A stretch of 64,000 nt of DNA. Source: Candidatus Poribacteria bacterium (GTDB lineage Bacteria > Poribacteria > WGA-4E > WGA-3G). Position 1 is the stretch's first letter; each line of letters begins with the position of its first letter. This document shows, piece by piece, positions 32,750 to 42,247 of this stretch. The notes under the pieces are model-generated. The model ran no database searches. It was given only the letters and a program-made list of their open reading frames with translations, and was not told the DNA's origin. The translations under genes and the position numbers were made by a program. The stretch is from assembly GCA_022821965.1 (NCBI GenBank), contig JAJECN010000057.1, forward strand, positions 1 to 64,000, given 5' to 3'.

Positions 32750-34186
32750 TCAAATGTCCGACCTGAAGAATTTCAGGAAGGCAATGGTTGCTAACCCACC
32801 TGCAAAGAAGCAGAGTAATAACAAATCGATGGCGGCATGCTGGAGCGTTTCTTGCAGGGTTAGTTCCGTGATCGGGGGCGGTGGCATCGGGGACGGGATT
32901 TCTTCAGTTTCAATGAGAGCCCCGTCTGACATTTTGCTGAACATTTCCACATCAAGCATCTTATAATAGCGAGTTCCGGTTTGAAAGTAGGTATTCCTTT
33001 TCACCTGACCGGTTTGCGTGGCATCCGTTGCCAGAAAAATGAAGGAAGACATAGGCGTGATTCGGGAAAAGTTTATGCCGATTTCATCTTGGCGTTTTCT
33101 TTCTTGCAGATAACGTCTGTCAAGCTTCGCCGCGAGGTTTCGGTATTTTAACCGAGCCGTCTCGTCAAGAGGTGTCAGTTCCTTATTCATTTTGTCGAGG
33201 AATACTTGATCTAATTGAAAGACACCCGTTGTATTCTTTTCTGGTGTAATTTCAGATTCACGCATGAGTTTAAACATGATTTTGTTTCTCATAGCTTCGA
33301 GATCTGCCCGCAATTCTGCTCGCTTTTCTGCTTTTTCTCTGTAGATGCTCTCTGCTGTTGAAGTCGGCGCGATAATTTGTCCCGCGAGAAACCCAACACG
33401 CGGTAAAATCAGGACAGCAAACACCCAAACCGTAAAGGCAACGATGAGTGCCGTCTTGGAACTGTCGAAATAAATCGAAATCATAGCACCGATTGCAAAA
33501 AAGACAGCAATGTAGAGCAGCGAGATGCCCATGAGGTAGAGAACACGCGGAAAGATGTCCGGTTCAGCCAATGGAAACCCTTGCCAGACCAACACAAGTA
33601 AGCCGATGATTAATGAAACTAAGAACGGGACGATGAATACAAGGTATCCGCCGATGAGTTTGCTCCACAAAAAAATATCACGTGGCAGCGCGTTGGCGAG
33701 GGTTATCCGAAGTGTGCCTGCTTCCCTTTCCCCCGCGACGGTATCAAAAGTAAACAGGAGCGCGAGCAGGCTAAAGACAGTGCTGACGACGAAAACAAAA
33801 TCAAGGTGTCCCAGAAGGAAGGCGAGCGGCGCGGTAGATAGTGCCGCTTCCCCTCGCTGTATTCCATTGCGAGTCATTCCGAGATAACTCGGGAGGACGG
33901 ATTCTAAACCGGTCGCAAACACACTTAAAGGTGTGGGTTTGAGAATCAGTTTAGAAACTTCAAGATTCGGATCCGTAGTTTGTCTACGGGTCCAAGGTTG
34001 CTCCGCTGGGTCCTTACTCCCCGCCTTTTTGACGGTTTCTTGATAGTCAACTTGGCGCTGGAGATAACGATGGTAATTAATATGAAAGTTGAGTGGAATG
34101 AGCAATACACACATCAGAAGCAATGCTATAAACCGGACATTTAGTATATGATGCATCATCTCTTTCTGAATTAGGGTTATTAACAT
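32750..34186 (-). CDS. ABC-2 type membrane permease
   Basis: A 478-residue integral membrane protein of the ABC-2 permease group (DUF3526-like). One helix at about 15-35, a long external part, five helices between about 130 and 290, a second periplasmic region (about 290-440) rich in charged helices, and a final helix at about 445-470. The cytoplasmic coupling stretch F-D-T-V-A-G-E-R-E-A-G-T-L-R is typical of ABC-2 permeases such as NatB-like exporters. No ABC ATPase gene adjoins, so its partner must be elsewhere. It is co-directional with the ECF sigma gene. GGAGG precedes the ATG; the leader encodes a short acidic frame of no clear meaning. Confidence 0.85.
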   Translation of the reverse strand: MLITLIQKEMMHHILNVRFIALLLMCVLLIPLNFHINYHRYLQRQVDYQETVKKAGSKDPAEQPWTRRQTTDPNLEVSKLILKPTPLSVFATGLESVLPSYLGMTRNGIQRGEAALSTAPLAFLLGHLDFVFVVSTVFSLLALLFTFDTVAGEREAGTLRITLANALPRDIFLWSKLIGGYLVFIVPFLVSLIIGLLVLVWQGFPLAEPDIFPRVLYLMGISLLYIAVFFAIGAMISIYFDSSKTALIVAFTVWVFAVLILPRVGFLAGQIIAPTSTAESIYREKAEKRAELRADLEAMRNKIMFKLMRESEITPEKNTTGVFQLDQVFLDKMNKELTPLDETARLKYRNLAAKLDRRYLQERKRQDEIGINFSRITPMSSFIFLATDATQTGQVKRNTYFQTGTRYYKMLDVEMFSKMSDGALIETEEIPSPMPPPPITELTLQETLQHAAIDLLLLCFFAGGLATIAFLKFFRSDI

Positions 34187-34863
34187 AACAGTGCCTCCAT
34201 TCCGATGGGGTCGTCCGCAATAACAACCTCGTCGTCAATATCCTCAGGAAAACGTTGTTCATGTCCCGCATTTCAAATCGTAACACATAACAAAGATTAT
34301 ATCCATTTGAGCTGGCATGATACCCTTAGACGTTAAAGACGAATTTTTGAGCGGAATGCTTGCATGACATGAAAAAAATTTAAATTTTTATCCAACAGCT
34401 GAGAAGGTTTCCCTCCTACGAAAAAGATAATACGCTAAATTGACAGCATTTTAGCACTATAGATATAAACATGCTGAAGAAATACGCAGAAACACGCAGA
34501 AACACCCAAGCAAAAACCCCAAGCAATACGCAGAAATGCCCAAGCAAAAACACACTAAGCAAAAACCCCTTACAGGGAACCTGGGTTTTGGTTGAACACG
34601 CTGCTATAAACATTGCGTCCTTACGGGATTGAGGAGGGTTTTTGGACATACACGATTTGCGTGTAAGATCCGGGGCGGTTGGGAATGCAGATCGCAAATG
34701 TAAAGCAAAGACAAATTTTGCCGCGTGTGGGCAAAATTTGGGTGAGTACACCGCAAAACCGCACCTACCGGACCTGGGGATGCGACGGTTGTTTTTTCTA
34801 AAATTGACCCTTATGGTGCGGTTGGGAAATCACACCTATCTTAATTGGGAACAGGATAAAAAA
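34187..34863. repeat. 677-bp gene-free region of composite repeats
   Basis: No gene is supportable here. From 34480 to 34575 there are tandem pieces of ACGCAGAAA and ACACCCAAGCAAAAACCCC, the latter also found at 18271. A perfect 11-bp stem CAAATTTTGCC / GGCAAAATTTG lies at 34712-34740. Three fragments of a GTGCGGTTGGGAA...ACCGCACCTACC hairpin family appear at about 34672, 34755 and 34815. The region reads as a pile-up of repeat insertions. Confidence 0.6.
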
Positions 34864-36030
34864 TCAGGAGATCTGCCAATCTTCTTTTCCGGCGTATCGG
34901 TCATCGTAAACATCTTCATTGAGTTCCAGTCCGAGTCCAGGAGTATCCGGGACTGTGAACGTGCCCCCGGTAAAGGTGTAGCCAGAGGTATCAATGACAT
35001 CGCTGGTGAGGGTTGCGACTTCGCCGTAGAGGAAATGAGGAATTGTTTTTGCGAATTGGAGGCTGAGAAAGAAACCGAGTAGGGAACCCCAGTTATGCGG
35101 TGCGCATTGGACATTGTGTGCGGCAGCCATATCAGCGAGTCGTCGCCAGCCGGTAACGCCGAGTCCTTTCATATCGTGTTGGATGACATCAATGACTCCC
35201 GCCTCAAAGAAGGGATCGTAGAATTCAAGCGGTTCGCGCGTTCGAGTTTCGCCATCGGCAATGAAGGTTTTCAAACCTTTGTCTTGGATAAAGGCTTTTA
35301 GATTCCGATATAATTCAACATCCTCATCAAACATCTCTTCGATCCAAAAGACATCACAGTCGCTCGTCTCGTTTAGGAAGGTGATGACTTCATCGTAGGT
35401 GTATGCGTTGTTTGCATCGACGAGAATATTGAACCCTTCTCCGGCAGTGCTGCGGGCAAGTTGGACAAGCTCTATGTCCCGTTGCAGTCCCGCTTTCCGT
35501 TCCATGAGATGATTACCGCGTCCGATTTTCATTTTGCATGCGGTAAATCCGTTAGCGAGACTGCTTTTGACATCATCTTCGATACGTTTGAGCCCTTCGG
35601 CTTTCGTTTCATACAGGAGATCGTTGAAATAGATAGTGCTGTCGTAAGCGGGTAACCCGTTTGAAAAAACATCGCCACCGATGAGCTGATAGGCGGGCTT
35701 ACCGAGGATTTTACCGATTGTGTCCCAGAGGGCGTTTTCAAGTCCTCGGAATTCTTCAACAACGCCATCCTCAGGATTTAAGAGATCAAACAGGTTTTGA
35801 TTGAGGACACCCGCTGCATTCTCAGCGGTTGTTGTTCCCCAACTGCCAGCCCCCCAACCGAGTGTGCCATCGCTGGTATGGATACGGATAATGCGTTCAT
35901 TCCATTTACCGTTCGGATCAGGTTGTTTTATTTCCTTCGCGCCGGAGTTACAACCGATGGCAGGTTGGTCAACCTCAACTGTAACCTGCTCAATTTTGGT
36001 AATCTTGATACCGGTCGGATAGTTCTGCAT
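34864..36030 (-). CDS. Enolase-superfamily enzyme, mandelate racemase subgroup
   Basis: A 388-residue enzyme; ATG 36030 follows AGGAG, while an earlier in-frame TTG lacks spacing. The N-terminal capping domain is followed by a barrel with K-M-K (A-C-K-M-K-I-G), metal ligands in V-D-A-N-N, W-I-E-E and D-G-E, and the His of C-A-P-H-N-W-G, the pattern of mandelate racemase-like dehydratases and epimerases of sugar acids. In contrast to the enolase-superfamily gene at 19.1 kb, the catalytic set is complete. Substrate cannot be read from sequence. It stands alone, downstream of the HEAT lipoprotein genes. Confidence 0.88.
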   Translation of the reverse strand: MQNYPTGIKITKIEQVTVEVDQPAIGCNSGAKEIKQPDPNGKWNERIIRIHTSDGTLGWGAGSWGTTTAENAAGVLNQNLFDLLNPEDGVVEEFRGLENALWDTIGKILGKPAYQLIGGDVFSNGLPAYDSTIYFNDLLYETKAEGLKRIEDDVKSSLANGFTACKMKIGRGNHLMERKAGLQRDIELVQLARSTAGEGFNILVDANNAYTYDEVITFLNETSDCDVFWIEEMFDEDVELYRNLKAFIQDKGLKTFIADGETRTREPLEFYDPFFEAGVIDVIQHDMKGLGVTGWRRLADMAAAHNVQCAPHNWGSLLGFFLSLQFAKTIPHFLYGEVATLTSDVIDTSGYTFTGGTFTVPDTPGLGLELNEDVYDDRYAGKEDWQIS

Positions 36031-36178
36031 AGTTGTCAATCTCCTGCCGTTGTCCGGTAGCGAAGTTTCAGCATTTCATCTAACCAAAAATTTGCCGAAA
36101 GGTGTCGGGTAACAAACGCACACATCCACTATAAACGTGGGGAACCTTGGAAAGCAAAGGCACCGTTTCTCAATTTTT

Positions 36179-37369
36179 CTACTCAAGGACAAGGAGCAGT
36201 TCATTGAGCGCGTCTTTCACCATGTCATTGGTTTCCTTCTCTCTGAAGAAAACGTCAAGCTTATGGGGCAGATTATCGTACTGGTCAGCCTCCTGAATCT
36301 GCTTTACTAAAGCAGGTTTCTTGAGAAGCTGAACGATACGGAGTCTATCTTCATGGTCAACGACTTCAGGGTTTGCTAACAAAACGATCAAACGTCCGGC
36401 TAATCCATCAGCGAGTCCGTTTTCGGCGTAATGGTTCAGAGTATCAATAGCGGCTTGTTTGGTATTGAGACTGGAGCCGTTTGTGAGGATTGCCACGAGA
36501 CCGTCAACAGCACCTGCATCAGGATATTTCAGCAATGCTTTAGCAATGTCCCTACGCACGGTGTCATCGGAATCGTCAAGCGCATCGATCAACATATCTG
36601 TCGGGTGTTCTTTGAGGAACATCATAGATTTCGCGGCGGCTCGTCGGACAACGGCGTTGCCATCGGTCAAACCGGCGACGATTTTTGCTTCGGAGGCTTC
36701 GTTTCCGAGCAGATAGAGTGCGGTGTTAATTTCCATCTTCAACCCTTCATCAGTGGTTGTATTATGGAGTGTCTCTAACCCTGCGGTGGCGGATGTGTCC
36801 CCTATATCCCCTACGATACGGACAAGCTGAATCTTCACATCAGATGGCGTCTTGCTGTCGCCAGCTGCCTTTAGAATGTCGTTAATCGCTGGACCGCCGA
36901 TTTCCTGCAAGATTTGAATGAAGTCACCATGGACATTGCGGTAGCGGTTCTTAACGAGGTCCTCCAACAGGAAAGGCACGGCTGGTGCGCCTTTGTCAAC
37001 GAGGATCTGCATGGCATCCTTCTGTACCCTATGGCGTTCGCCGAGGATTTGCAGGATCTTCTTCATCTCATATTCGCCCAATTCACCAACGCGGCGGTCA
37101 CGTTCGGTTTTGTATCTGGCTTCCACATCATGCGTCCGTGCCGCGCCTGTTGAAATGGCGTTACTATAAGCAATAACCAGAAGTGCCCGAGGTTCAACCT
37201 TATTCTGCTCTTCCTGTTCAGCGCGCTCAAGATGTTGGGCAGCTTCAAGCGAGAGTCCCGCATCTAACAACTTACTCCTGCCAACTTCCAGTTGGGTGAT
37301 GACCTGTTCCTGCTGGCACCCGAAACTCACCACTCCTATAAGTAGTAATATCGTCAAAACTTTTTTCAT
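36179..37369 (-). CDS. HEAT-repeat lipoprotein (copy 1)
   Basis: A 396-residue lipoprotein: the signal peptide ends with V-S-F-G-C (Cys18). Residues about 20-110 carry the short motif A-Q-H-L-E-R-A-E-Q-E-E and a Glu/Arg-rich helix; from about 110 on come HEAT-like helical pairs, for instance V-V-R-R-A-A-A-K-S-M and T-V-R-R-D-I-A-K-A-L-L, each containing the conserved Arg/Asp pair. It is paralogous over its whole length to the gene at 37.8 kb, in the same order of motifs. HEAT proteins are scaffolds; the partner is unknown. GGAGG is found 17 bases before the ATG. Confidence 0.82.
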   Translation of the reverse strand: MKKVLTILLLIGVVSFGCQQEQVITQLEVGRSKLLDAGLSLEAAQHLERAEQEEQNKVEPRALLVIAYSNAISTGAARTHDVEARYKTERDRRVGELGEYEMKKILQILGERHRVQKDAMQILVDKGAPAVPFLLEDLVKNRYRNVHGDFIQILQEIGGPAINDILKAAGDSKTPSDVKIQLVRIVGDIGDTSATAGLETLHNTTTDEGLKMEINTALYLLGNEASEAKIVAGLTDGNAVVRRAAAKSMMFLKEHPTDMLIDALDDSDDTVRRDIAKALLKYPDAGAVDGLVAILTNGSSLNTKQAAIDTLNHYAENGLADGLAGRLIVLLANPEVVDHEDRLRIVQLLKKPALVKQIQEADQYDNLPHKLDVFFREKETNDMVKDALNELLLVLE

Positions 37370-37804
37370 GTTCCGTTTATCTTTTCCTCCTGGAATCTCG
37401 ATTAGACCTGCCCGTCTGTGTCGCTCATCGCGTGCCTACTCCATGAAGATAGTGCCCCATTTAACAGGGCGCAACTTGCACGCAAATAAAAAAGAACCAA
37501 TTTAACATCTTCCCAGTATGATTTGGTAACGTTGATATAGGGCAAAACTGGCAGGTTTCTTATATAGCAAAGACATCTGAGGTCTTTGGCATTTGTACAC
37601 CTACCGAACAAGGGCTACCAATCCGGACAAGTACTGATGTAACAAATATTGTAAAATAAATACATTTTTCTGTCAACAATTTTAAGGTGCAGTTTACAAA
37701 TTTCCCGTCTTGGCAACAGAGAATTTTCAGGACTCAGACAAAAACCGCTCTTAAAACGCGCGCTCGAAAATCAGACCAGTGAAAAACGTTGTCCACACAA
37801 AACC
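37370..37804. other. Gap between the two HEAT lipoprotein genes
   Basis: 435 bases with no gene and no heptad-type repeat. It separates tandem paralogues and is likely the leftover of the duplication. I see no terminator or clear promoter. Confidence 0.4.
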
Positions 37805-39001
37805 TTATTGGAGCGCATCAAGGAGTTGTTTAAGCGACGTTTTGACAAGCTCGCTCGGCTCTTTTTCTTTGTGATATTGATAGAGTTTGAACTCAAGATT
37901 GTCGTATAACTCGGTTGCTCGAATTTGCTTCAGGAAGGGTTCTCTCTTCAGAAGCTGAACAAGATGGAGCCGATTGTCCGCGTCGCTAACGGTTCCGTCA
38001 ATCAGTAGCGTTGTGATCTGTTTTGCTAAGCCTCTGGTAAGTTTGTTTTGTCCGTAAACGTCAAGCGTATTAATAGCTGCCTGCTTCGGATCTTTGCTCA
38101 ATTCACCTGTGAGAATGTTTACGAGTGGGTCAACAGCGGCGGCATCCTTGTGTACTGCGAGTGCTTCTACAAGTGATGCAACGACTTCAGAGTCGGTATC
38201 CTTTAACCCTGCAATGAGTGTCTTCGATGGGACATCACTGAGATTGACCATGGCTTTCGCCGCGGCACGACGGACAGCGACATCACTATGACTTAGCCCG
38301 GCGATGATGTCCCTTTGATACGATTTTTCACCGAGTTGATAGAGCGTTGTATTAATCTCCATCATCAGTCCCGGTTCCATTGTTCCGGTTTGAAGGGATT
38401 TCAATGCGTCTATGGCTTTTGCATCGCCGATTTCAGCCAAGACTTGCACAAGTTTCCCCTTGACTGCGGGTGGGGTCGTTTCATCCGTGAGCCTCGCGAG
38501 AACTAAATCAAGCCCTTGGGCATCCATCTGCACAAGCATCTCGGTAAAATTGGAGTGAAGGGTTGGATATCTGCCTTTGATGAGACTATCAAGGATTAAG
38601 ACAGCCGCTTCGGGTCCCTTATCGACAAGCACCTGTAAGCCGTCTTTCTGTATGCGGGAAGGTTTACTGAGAATTTGCAGAATTTGCTTCATCTCAGCCT
38701 CATTGAGTTCTTGTATGCGTTGCTCTCGCTGATTTTTGAATTTGGCTTCAACACCGAGACTACTCGCACTTCCGGTAGAAAGCCCATGTGAATAAGCGAT
38801 GACGAGTAGGGCACGTGGCTCAAGTTTATTAACTTCTTCCTGTTCCGCTTTTTCGAGATGATCAACAGCTTCCAGCGCGTTGCCGCTGTCAATCAATTTA
38901 CTCCTGCCCACGGATAGGTTACTCGGTCCCTTTTGTTTCGTTTCACAACCGAAACTCATGAGCAATAGGACAACCAATGGAATAACGATGACCTTTTTCA
39001 T
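37805..39001 (-). CDS. HEAT-repeat lipoprotein (copy 2)
   Basis: A 398-residue paralogue of the preceding protein. I use the ATG at 39001 (M-K-K-V-I-V-I-P), which gives a signal peptide ending in M-S-F-G-C; earlier in-frame starts would place basic residues before it. Shared blocks with copy 1 include G-R-S-K-L, H-L-E-K-A-E-Q-E-E, E-P-R-A-L-L-V-I-A-Y-S, V-R-R-A-A-A-K-A-M and K-Q-A-A-I-N-T-L. The two share roughly half their residues, so the duplication is old. Both belong to one conserved family, to judge by the retained helical repeats; role unknown, probably periplasmic scaffold. Confidence 0.82.
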   Translation of the reverse strand: MKKVIVIPLVVLLLMSFGCETKQKGPSNLSVGRSKLIDSGNALEAVDHLEKAEQEEVNKLEPRALLVIAYSHGLSTGSASSLGVEAKFKNQREQRIQELNEAEMKQILQILSKPSRIQKDGLQVLVDKGPEAAVLILDSLIKGRYPTLHSNFTEMLVQMDAQGLDLVLARLTDETTPPAVKGKLVQVLAEIGDAKAIDALKSLQTGTMEPGLMMEINTTLYQLGEKSYQRDIIAGLSHSDVAVRRAAAKAMVNLSDVPSKTLIAGLKDTDSEVVASLVEALAVHKDAAAVDPLVNILTGELSKDPKQAAINTLDVYGQNKLTRGLAKQITTLLIDGTVSDADNRLHLVQLLKREPFLKQIRATELYDNLEFKLYQYHKEKEPSELVKTSLKQLLDALQ

Positions 39002-39247
39002 TACCTTCTGCTTGCCTCCTGAAAATCGTTTTTTTGGAATGACTGCCTGATGCAACTGCACGCTACAACACGGTGCGATTTTGAAATACTCCGATTATAA
39101 CAATATCACAAAATTAGCAAAATGTCAAGTGCAGATTTTGCGGAGCAGTTCAGTTCTCGGTTTTCTGTCGATTTTAAAAATCCTTGAATCACTACTACCG
39201 TAGTTATTGCTAAATCCAGAGATTACCTCTACAAGAAAACTAATGAC

Positions 39248-39276
39248 TTGACATGCGCATCCGTTTTGACTATACT
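39248..39276 (+). promoter_or_regulatory. Promoter of the M14 peptidase gene
   Basis: TTGACA (39248-39253) and TATACT (39271-39276) with a 17-base spacer; leader about 95 bases. The 39002-39247 stretch before it holds nothing I recognise. Confidence 0.75.
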
Positions 39277-39377
39277 TGTTGGTATGTATCAAAAACAGAA
39301 TTCACCGAAGATAGTGTGTCTGTAATGGAAGAAGGACGAAAATTAACCCGAACGCGTCTATAGAAAGGGAATCTTTT

Positions 39378-42092
39378 ATGAAAATTTCTGGCTCTTTTTA
39401 CGCCACCTGCGTATCCTTATTTCATCAACGAAAAACAGACTCTCAGCGAAACGAGGCAACAATACTACGACGCACATTCAGTGTGTTGTTAGTGTGCGCG
39501 ATGTTATTGCAAGGATTCGCAGACGCGCAGCTTATGTCTCCAGAAGAGGTTCTCGGATTTCAAGTCGGCGCAGATTATCAGGTAGCAGCATGGCAGAGGG
39601 TCTCTGATTACATGCGGCACGTCGCAGCGAACTCGGATCGGGTTCTGTTAGACGTACTTGGGAAAACAACAGAGGACAACGATTTCGTGATACTGCTAAT
39701 TTCTGCGCCAGAAAACTTGGAAAATTTGGGACGCTATCAGCAAATTCAAAGACAACTTGCGTTGCCCAATAAATCTACAACAGAGGACAGCAGGGCAGAA
39801 TTGGACGCGCTTGCAGAAGAGGGGAAAGCGGTCGTCCTGATTAATTGCAATCTACATTCCACGGAGATCGCCTCTTCACAGATGGCGATGGAGTTTGCAT
39901 ATCAATTTGCAACATCTGAAACACCGCAAATCAAAGAGATTCTTGAAAATGTGATAATTCTGCTCGTCCCTTCTGCAAATCCCGACGGATTAGACATCGT
40001 AGTGGACTGGTATAACCGCACCGTCGGTACCCCTTATGAAGGGTCAGAAATTCCATGGTTGTATCATAAATACACAGGACACGATAACAATCGTGACTGG
40101 TTTATGTTAACACAGATAGAGACGCACCTCCTGACGCGAGTGCTTTATGAGGAGTGGTTTCCTGAAGTCGTCTATGATGTACATGAGATGAGTTATCGCG
40201 GTCCTCGGTTTGTGATACCGCCCTATTTCGAGCCGGTCAACCCGAATATTCCACCGCTCTTACAGCGGACACTGTCGCTAATCGGGGCGCAACTCGCCTT
40301 CGATTTGACGAGCGAAGGGTTTACAGGTGTGCTTTCAAGTGCTGTCTACGACACATGGTGGCACGGCGGATTTCGGACGGTGCCGTATCGTCACAACATG
40401 GTAGGCATTTTGACGGAAGCGGCACGCGTCGAAATTGCAACGCCAATTTTCCAACCACATCACACTTTAAAAGGTTATCGGCGCGGGCTTGATAAATATA
40501 CACTTCGCACGAACTTCCCGGAACCGTGGCCCGGGGGCTGGTGGCGATTGCGAGACATCGTAGACTATGAGAAAGCGGCTGCACTCTCAATCCTTGCCTT
40601 CGCCGCGGAGCATCGGGTAACACTCAAAACGAACTTTTACAAGATGGGACTCAACGCGATCGCAAAAGGACAGGATGAACCGCCGCGTGCGTTCCTTATC
40701 CCAACGCAACAACGCGACATTCACACAACGCTCAAAATGCTGGATATTCTGAAACGTGGCGGCGTACAGATTCATCAGGCAAACGCGCCGTTTACCGCTG
40801 ATGGTGTAGAATATCCGGCGGATACCTACGTCGTTTCGATGTCGCAGCCCTTTCGGGCACATGCCAAGGACCTGCTTGAGGTTCAACGTTACCCGGAACG
40901 CCGTCCGTCGCCTGAATCACCCCCTGAACGTCCTTACGACATCGCGGGCTGGACACTGCCGTTACAGATGGGTGTCAGAACAATCACAGTTGTGCAGCCG
41001 TTTGAGGCAGATTTAAGGCAGCTTCCCGTGCTACCAGAGGTGCAAGGCGCGCTGGTGGGTGTCTCTGAACCGACCAGTTACCTGTTTGAGAATCGGACGA
41101 ACATGGAAGCGATTGTCCTGAATCGTCTGTTTAATGAGAGACTGACGGATAACAGTCCGAAATATAATCTTTACTGGGCACGACGGGACGTAGAACTTGC
41201 CGGTAAAACATTATCACGCGGGACGATCCTCATAAAGACAGTGGAGCCACCACTGCAAAAGGTTGAGGAGATGCGGACACTCGCATCCGAATACGGTATT
41301 CACATCCATGCCGATGCATCTATTGATGAAAAAACGCTGAGTCGCACATTCTCAAAAGTGACTGGACCGCGCCTCGGTCTCTATAAACCTTGGACAGCGA
41401 ACATGGACGAAGGATGGACGCGCTGGGTTTTGGACACACACGCATTCAATTATAATAGCCTCACGAACGCGGAGATTCGCGCGGGGGATTTGGCAGCGCG
41501 TTATGACGCGATAATTTTACCAGATTTCGGTGCTTCCGGTATTCTCAACGGACACGCAACAGGGAAATTGCCTCCGGAATATGTCGGCGGGATCGGCACA
41601 GAGGGGTTGGCGAATTTGCGAGCGTTTGTGGAAGATGGTGGCACACTTATCTGTTTAAATCGTGCCACAGAACTTCCCTTGAAGTATTTCGGGCTCGGTG
41701 AAAAAGGCATTGTAAATGTAGTAGAAAAAGCAAACCAATCGAAAGAGAACGAGTTCTTCTGTCCCGGGTCATTATTACGGGTTCGGATAGATACACGGCA
41801 TCCCATTGGACGTGGACTGGATAAAGAGATGGCAATCCTTTTTAAGTTTGGACCCGTTTTTGAAGCCGGACGTGGTGGTGCAAATATTATAGCAACATAT
41901 CCGGAGTTTAATCCATTGATGAGCGGTTGGCTTGAAGGCGAAAAACGGATTCGACAGAAAGCGGCACTTTTGGAAACAAACTTAGGCGATGGACGTGTGA
42001 TCCTGTTCGGTTTTAAACCGCAGCATCGAGGACAATCCCAGGGAACCTTTAAGTTGCTCTTCAATTCCATTTTTTACAGCACGGTAGAATAG
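39378..42092 (+). CDS. Large secreted M14-family metallocarboxypeptidase
   Basis: A 904-residue exported peptidase. An N-terminal extension of about 30 residues precedes the signal peptide (S-V-L-L-V-C-A-M-L-L-Q-G-F-A-D-A); a shorter start inside is possible. The M14 zinc domain (about 55-400) has the zinc-binding H-S-T-E (N-L-H-S-T-E-I-A) and a later His in Y-D-V-H-E-M; N-P-D-G and H-D-N-N-R-D-W are also typical of M14. The C-terminal half (about 400-904) carries no second peptidase motif; it looks like the DUF-rich accessory part of long M14 proteins, with a glutamine-amidotransferase-like stretch (D-A-I-I-L-P-D-F, about 710-800). Length is far above the 300-400 of classical carboxypeptidases. 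Likely cleaves peptides in the periplasm or outside. Confidence 0.87.
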   Translation: MKISGSFYATCVSLFHQRKTDSQRNEATILRRTFSVLLVCAMLLQGFADAQLMSPEEVLGFQVGADYQVAAWQRVSDYMRHVAANSDRVLLDVLGKTTEDNDFVILLISAPENLENLGRYQQIQRQLALPNKSTTEDSRAELDALAEEGKAVVLINCNLHSTEIASSQMAMEFAYQFATSETPQIKEILENVIILLVPSANPDGLDIVVDWYNRTVGTPYEGSEIPWLYHKYTGHDNNRDWFMLTQIETHLLTRVLYEEWFPEVVYDVHEMSYRGPRFVIPPYFEPVNPNIPPLLQRTLSLIGAQLAFDLTSEGFTGVLSSAVYDTWWHGGFRTVPYRHNMVGILTEAARVEIATPIFQPHHTLKGYRRGLDKYTLRTNFPEPWPGGWWRLRDIVDYEKAAALSILAFAAEHRVTLKTNFYKMGLNAIAKGQDEPPRAFLIPTQQRDIHTTLKMLDILKRGGVQIHQANAPFTADGVEYPADTYVVSMSQPFRAHAKDLLEVQRYPERRPSPESPPERPYDIAGWTLPLQMGVRTITVVQPFEADLRQLPVLPEVQGALVGVSEPTSYLFENRTNMEAIVLNRLFNERLTDNSPKYNLYWARRDVELAGKTLSRGTILIKTVEPPLQKVEEMRTLASEYGIHIHADASIDEKTLSRTFSKVTGPRLGLYKPWTANMDEGWTRWVLDTHAFNYNSLTNAEIRAGDLAARYDAIILPDFGASGILNGHATGKLPPEYVGGIGTEGLANLRAFVEDGGTLICLNRATELPLKYFGLGEKGIVNVVEKANQSKENEFFCPGSLLRVRIDTRHPIGRGLDKEMAILFKFGPVFEAGRGGANIIATYPEFNPLMSGWLEGEKRIRQKAALLETNLGDGRVILFGFKPQHRGQSQGTFKLLFNSIFYSTVE

Positions 42093-42151
42093 GAGATGCA
42101 AGTTGGTACTTTAGCAGATTTCAATACACGGAGCGGACTGCTGGATTTTCT

Positions 42152-42180
42152 TTGGAAAAAAAGATCAAATGGATTAAAAT
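42152..42180 (+). promoter_or_regulatory. Promoter of the GH32-like gene
   Basis: TTGGAA (42152-42157) and TAAAAT (42175-42180), 17 bases apart, leader about 60 bases. Confidence 0.5.
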
Positions 42181-42247
42181 TAATCTGATATAAAACCAGC
42201 AATACCAACCGCTGTTGCTTTCAGACAAGCAAAACAAGGAACACAAA

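Noticed and set aside
34190-34290. Short acidic frame (ending D-D-P-I-G-M-E-A-L-L-C) overlapping the ABC permease start
   Set aside because: A stop lies just upstream without a start codon in frame; it may be a gene remnant but nothing ties it to a family.
41501-42070. 189-residue frame on the minus strand inside the M14 gene
   Set aside because: It is opposite a well-supported coding frame, has no signal, motif or ribosome site, and its Pro/Ser-rich content is a typical shadow.
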